Assembly: GCA_018819135.1 (NCBI GenBank)
Contig: JAHJQK010000202.1
Span: 1-54,622 of the forward strand
From: Pseudomonadota bacterium
GTDB taxonomy: Bacteria; Desulfobacterota; SM23-61
Length of the DNA stretch: 54,622 nt
Direction of reading: 5' to 3'
Positions 52,498 through 54,622 of this stretch are shown one piece after another; the stretch's first letter is position 1; each line of letters starts with the position of its first letter. Under the pieces are notes generated by a model, which was not told the origin of the DNA, made no database searches, and saw only the letters and a program-made list of their open reading frames with translations. A program made the translations under genes and the position numbers.

Positions 52498-52911
52498 ATG
52501 GATCATTGGCGAAGAGGAGTGTGGATTTTCTTATTGTTGTTCATCGGAATGGCCAGCATGGGTTGCGCCGTATTCTTAGCCGCCGGGGCCGGAGCCGGCG
52601 TGGGAATTGGGGCTGCGGAGTATATCCGCGGCGAGCTGAAGCAATCCTATGCGGCTCCGATGGAAAAAAGCTGGCAGGCCGCCCTGGCTGCTGCCGAAGA
52701 ATTGAAGATGCGGGCTACGGAAAAGTCTATCGACAATCTGGACCAGAGCCGAGTGATCAAAGGAAAGACCGACGAAGGAAGGGATTTCCAGATCGCCCTG
52801 GAGACCACCTCTAAAGAGGTCACGACCGCGAAAGTACGCATCGGAGTCTTTGGAGATGAGGCCTATTCCAAGAGAATTCAGGAAGCGATCGCCAAAACCC
52901 TGAAAAAATGA
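52498..52911 (+). CDS. DUF3568 family lipoprotein
   Basis: A 137-residue protein with a lipoprotein signal ending ASMGC, followed by the Ala/Gly-rich AAGAGAGVGIGAAEYIRGELK segment typical of DUF3568. The mature domain is small alpha/beta (SWQAALAAAEELKMRATEK, then RDFQIALETTSKEVTTAKVRIGVFGDEAYSKRI). Its function is unknown. AAGGAGG precedes ATG 52498. It is probably anchored at the periplasmic face of the outer membrane. Confidence 0.82.
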   Translation: MDHWRRGVWIFLLLFIGMASMGCAVFLAAGAGAGVGIGAAEYIRGELKQSYAAPMEKSWQAALAAAEELKMRATEKSIDNLDQSRVIKGKTDEGRDFQIALETTSKEVTTAKVRIGVFGDEAYSKRIQEAIAKTLKK

Positions 52912-52982
52912 CTGGAGCATAGTAGGAAAAGATTGCTTCAGCGCAATCCACCAGCCGTCGACTGGCTGTGAAGGAGGGTGCC

Positions 52983-53534
52983 ATGGAAGCCAGAGTCGGC
53001 AAAGCTGTGATAGAGCTTTTACAGGGAGACATCACGGAGCAGGATACGGATGCCATCGTCAATGCGGCCAACCGCACCCTGCTCGGGGGAGGGGGAGTTG
53101 ACGGGGCCATTCATCGCGCGGCGGGCCCGCAGCTCCTGGCGGAATGCCGCACTTTGGGAGGATGTGAAACCGGGGGCGCTAAAATCACCCGAGGCTACAA
53201 GCTGAAAGCCAAACACGTAATTCACACCGTGGGGCCGATTTATCATGCCGCAGGCAAAAAAGCTCCTGAACTCCTGGCCAGCTGCTACCAAAGGAGTTTG
53301 GAGGTGGCCAGCGCGAACAAGCTTACAAGCATCGCCTTCCCTTCGATCAGCACGGGGGCCTATGGATACCCCTTGGAAGAAGCCGCCCCCGTTGCCCTGA
53401 AGGCGGTGTTGGATTACTTGAAGAGTCACTCGGATATCCAACGGGTAAGCTTTGTTCTTTTCGGCAAGGACGCCTACCAGGCCTACCAAGAGGCCTTGAG
53501 GGACCTTTGGCCCAGTGAAAGTAAATCAAATTAA
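52983..53534 (+). CDS. Macro-domain protein (ADP-ribose hydrolase type)
   Basis: ATG 52983, with AAGGAGGG directly upstream, gives 183 residues. It is a YmdB/MacroD-type macro domain: IELLQGDITEQDTDAIVNAANRTLLGGGGVDGAIHRAAG, then AFPSISTGAYGYPLEEAA. It binds ADP-ribose and may remove ADP-ribose from proteins or deacetylate O-acetyl-ADP-ribose. The catalytic loop residues (NAAN and GGGGVDGAIH) are intact. The 3' end overlaps the start of the dehydrogenase pseudogene. Confidence 0.92.
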   Translation: MEARVGKAVIELLQGDITEQDTDAIVNAANRTLLGGGGVDGAIHRAAGPQLLAECRTLGGCETGGAKITRGYKLKAKHVIHTVGPIYHAAGKKAPELLASCYQRSLEVASANKLTSIAFPSISTGAYGYPLEEAAPVALKAVLDYLKSHSDIQRVSFVLFGKDAYQAYQEALRDLWPSESKSN

Positions 53535-54190
53535 AAAAATCGCCATCGTCGGCGCCGGGATCATGGGCCATGGTTTTGCCATGGTCTTTGCCCAAAAGGG
53601 CTATCCGGTATTCTTATACGACATCGATCCGAGGATCTTGAAGAAGGCTTTGGCCCGAATTGCCGCCAACCTGGATACTTTCGTGGGGCCAATCCGCCCC
53701 ATATCATTCCGGTCGTGGAGATCGTCCGCGGGGCAAAAACTTCGGATGAAACTGCTGAATTGTGTTACCGCCTCATGCTCAAGCTTGGCAAAAAGCCCGT
53801 CCGGCTTTGCAAAGAGGTTCCCGGATTTCTCTTCAACCGTTTGCAGTTTGCCCTTTATCGGGAGGCGATGCATTGTCTGGAGAAGGGCGTGGCCACGGCC
53901 GAAGATATCGATCTGGTTGTGAAAGCCGGCTATGGGTTTCGCTTGGCTACCCTCGGACCCCTTGAGACCAGCGACTTCGGGGGCTTAGACACTTTTTTGC
54001 GGATCTGCCAAAACCTTTTCCCCAATCTCGAAGATTCCCAAGAACCCCCCCGGTTACTGAAAAAACTGGTAGCCGAAGGAAAGCTGGGGGTGAAGACCGG
54101 GGAAGGCCTTTACAGCTATCCCAAGACAGCCATAAAAAGAAAGATCCGGGAGCGGGATCGTCGTTTAATTCAATTGATCGCCGGTTGTAC
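53515..54190 (+). pseudogene. 3-hydroxyacyl-CoA dehydrogenase with internal deletion
   Basis: From GTG 53515 the first 57 codons give the NAD-binding start (KIAIVGAGIMGHGFAMVFAQKGYPVFLYD). At about 53691 the sequence jumps, in another frame, to PPHIIPVVEIVRGAKT. About 85 residues of the Rossmann domain, including the catalytic-loop region, are lost. The C-terminal domain continues (KKPVRLCKEVPGFLFNRLQFALYREAM, then GPLETSDFGGLDT) until transposase sequence begins near 54173. It is not functional. Confidence 0.82.
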
Positions 54191-54622
54191 TTGCCTGCTG
54201 AATGGACTAATGATCCCAAGCATTGTGAAAAGGCAGGTATCCCAATGGAGGCTCGAGGACTTCGCACCAGGCAGAGTTGGGTCTGGAAATGATTCTTAAG
54301 GCAAAGAAGAGGGGGATTCCCTTCGAGTTTGTGGGAATGGATGCTCATTATGGTGAACAACCTTGGCTTTTGACCCAACTGGAAGGGAACGATGTTGTAT
54401 ACGTGGCATACATCCCCTGTAATACCAGAGTCTACCTAAAATACCCAGAAGTAGGTTTGCCAGAGCGAGATGGAAAGCAGCGACGACTCCCCACTAAGCT
54501 GAAGGTATTGCAAGGGAAACCTCTTGAGGTAAGGCAACTGCTATCCTCCGATAAGATAATATGGCGTACCCTCAGGGTAAGAGATACTCAGAGAGGGGAG
54601 CTATGGATTCGGTTTTCTGCTC
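54173..54622 (+). mobile_element. IS701-type transposase fragment (5' truncated, frameshifted, runs off window)
   Basis: Starting at about 54173 the translation RRLYLPAEWTNDPKHCEKAGIP and then ELGLEMILKAKKRGIPFEF, VGMDAHYGEQPWLL and LRVRDTQRGELWIRF matches DDE transposases of the IS701/IS4 group, with the second catalytic Asp in GMDAHYG. A single-base deletion near 54270 (RTR to ELG) shifts the frame. The N-terminal third, with the first Asp, is absent. It lies over the 3' end of the dehydrogenase pseudogene, so insertion or deletion here probably damaged that gene. The fragment continues beyond 54622. Confidence 0.75.

Overview
The window reads as a bacterial chromosome segment, most likely from a Desulfobacterota (former Deltaproteobacteria) lineage. 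The reasons are the order rpsF-rpsR-rplI-dnaB-dnaA-dnaN-gyrB-gyrA, the paired thiolase and DUF35 genes with CoA ligases, FmdB and DUF3568 proteins, and many lipoproteins. This assignment is inferred from gene content. No rRNA is present to fix it.

Layout. (1) 1-5400 is an eroded accessory zone. It holds an ORF6N gene with an in-frame stop, a translationally coupled three-gene cassette headed by a TIGR04255 protein, and a wrecked type I restriction subunit (hsdR) followed by an intact short M48-like metallopeptidase. (2) 5451-13871 is an 8.38-kb integrated element in the 3' end of tRNA-Leu(CAG). It is bounded by 41-bp perfect repeats. It carries a tyrosine integrase, a small RHH protein, two small HTH proteins, a primase-helicase next to a cluster of GTTTCC iteron-like repeats, a TerS-like HTH protein, and two cargo genes (a PDZ/CsgG-like lipoprotein and an unrecognised protein). 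It looks like a self-replicating integrative element or phage satellite. (3) 14031-28677 is the replication core, all on the + strand: mltD (apparently with a CTG start), moeA, rpsF, rpsR, rplI, dnaB, dnaA, a candidate oriC between dnaA and dnaN, then dnaN, gyrB, gyrA and gpsA. recF is missing between dnaN and gyrB.

(4) 28698-40848 is metabolic. It holds a thiolase/thiolase/DUF35/DUF35 operon resembling the BbsAB type of acyl-CoA thiolase, two AMP-forming CoA ligases, and remnants of a TRAP permease, a short-chain dehydrogenase and a universal stress protein. (5) 41014-44245 holds an MBL-fold lipoprotein and two toxin-antitoxin loci. One is apparently intact (PIN plus RHH). The other has an intact AbrB antitoxin but a PIN toxin gene stopped by a single TAA, next to a degenerate DUF1016 nuclease gene. 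(6) 44411-50722 is a TetR-controlled tripartite RND efflux operon with a clear promoter and operator, followed by an alkaline phosphatase, a DUF3568 lipoprotein and a macro-domain protein. (7) The right edge has a 3-hydroxyacyl-CoA dehydrogenase pseudogene overlapped by a truncated IS701-type transposase.

Two themes stand out. The first is layered mobile-element activity at one tRNA-Leu locus. The second is heavy pseudogenisation: at least nine broken genes surround an intact replication core. Short intergenic palindromes built from 7-base units recur between genes.
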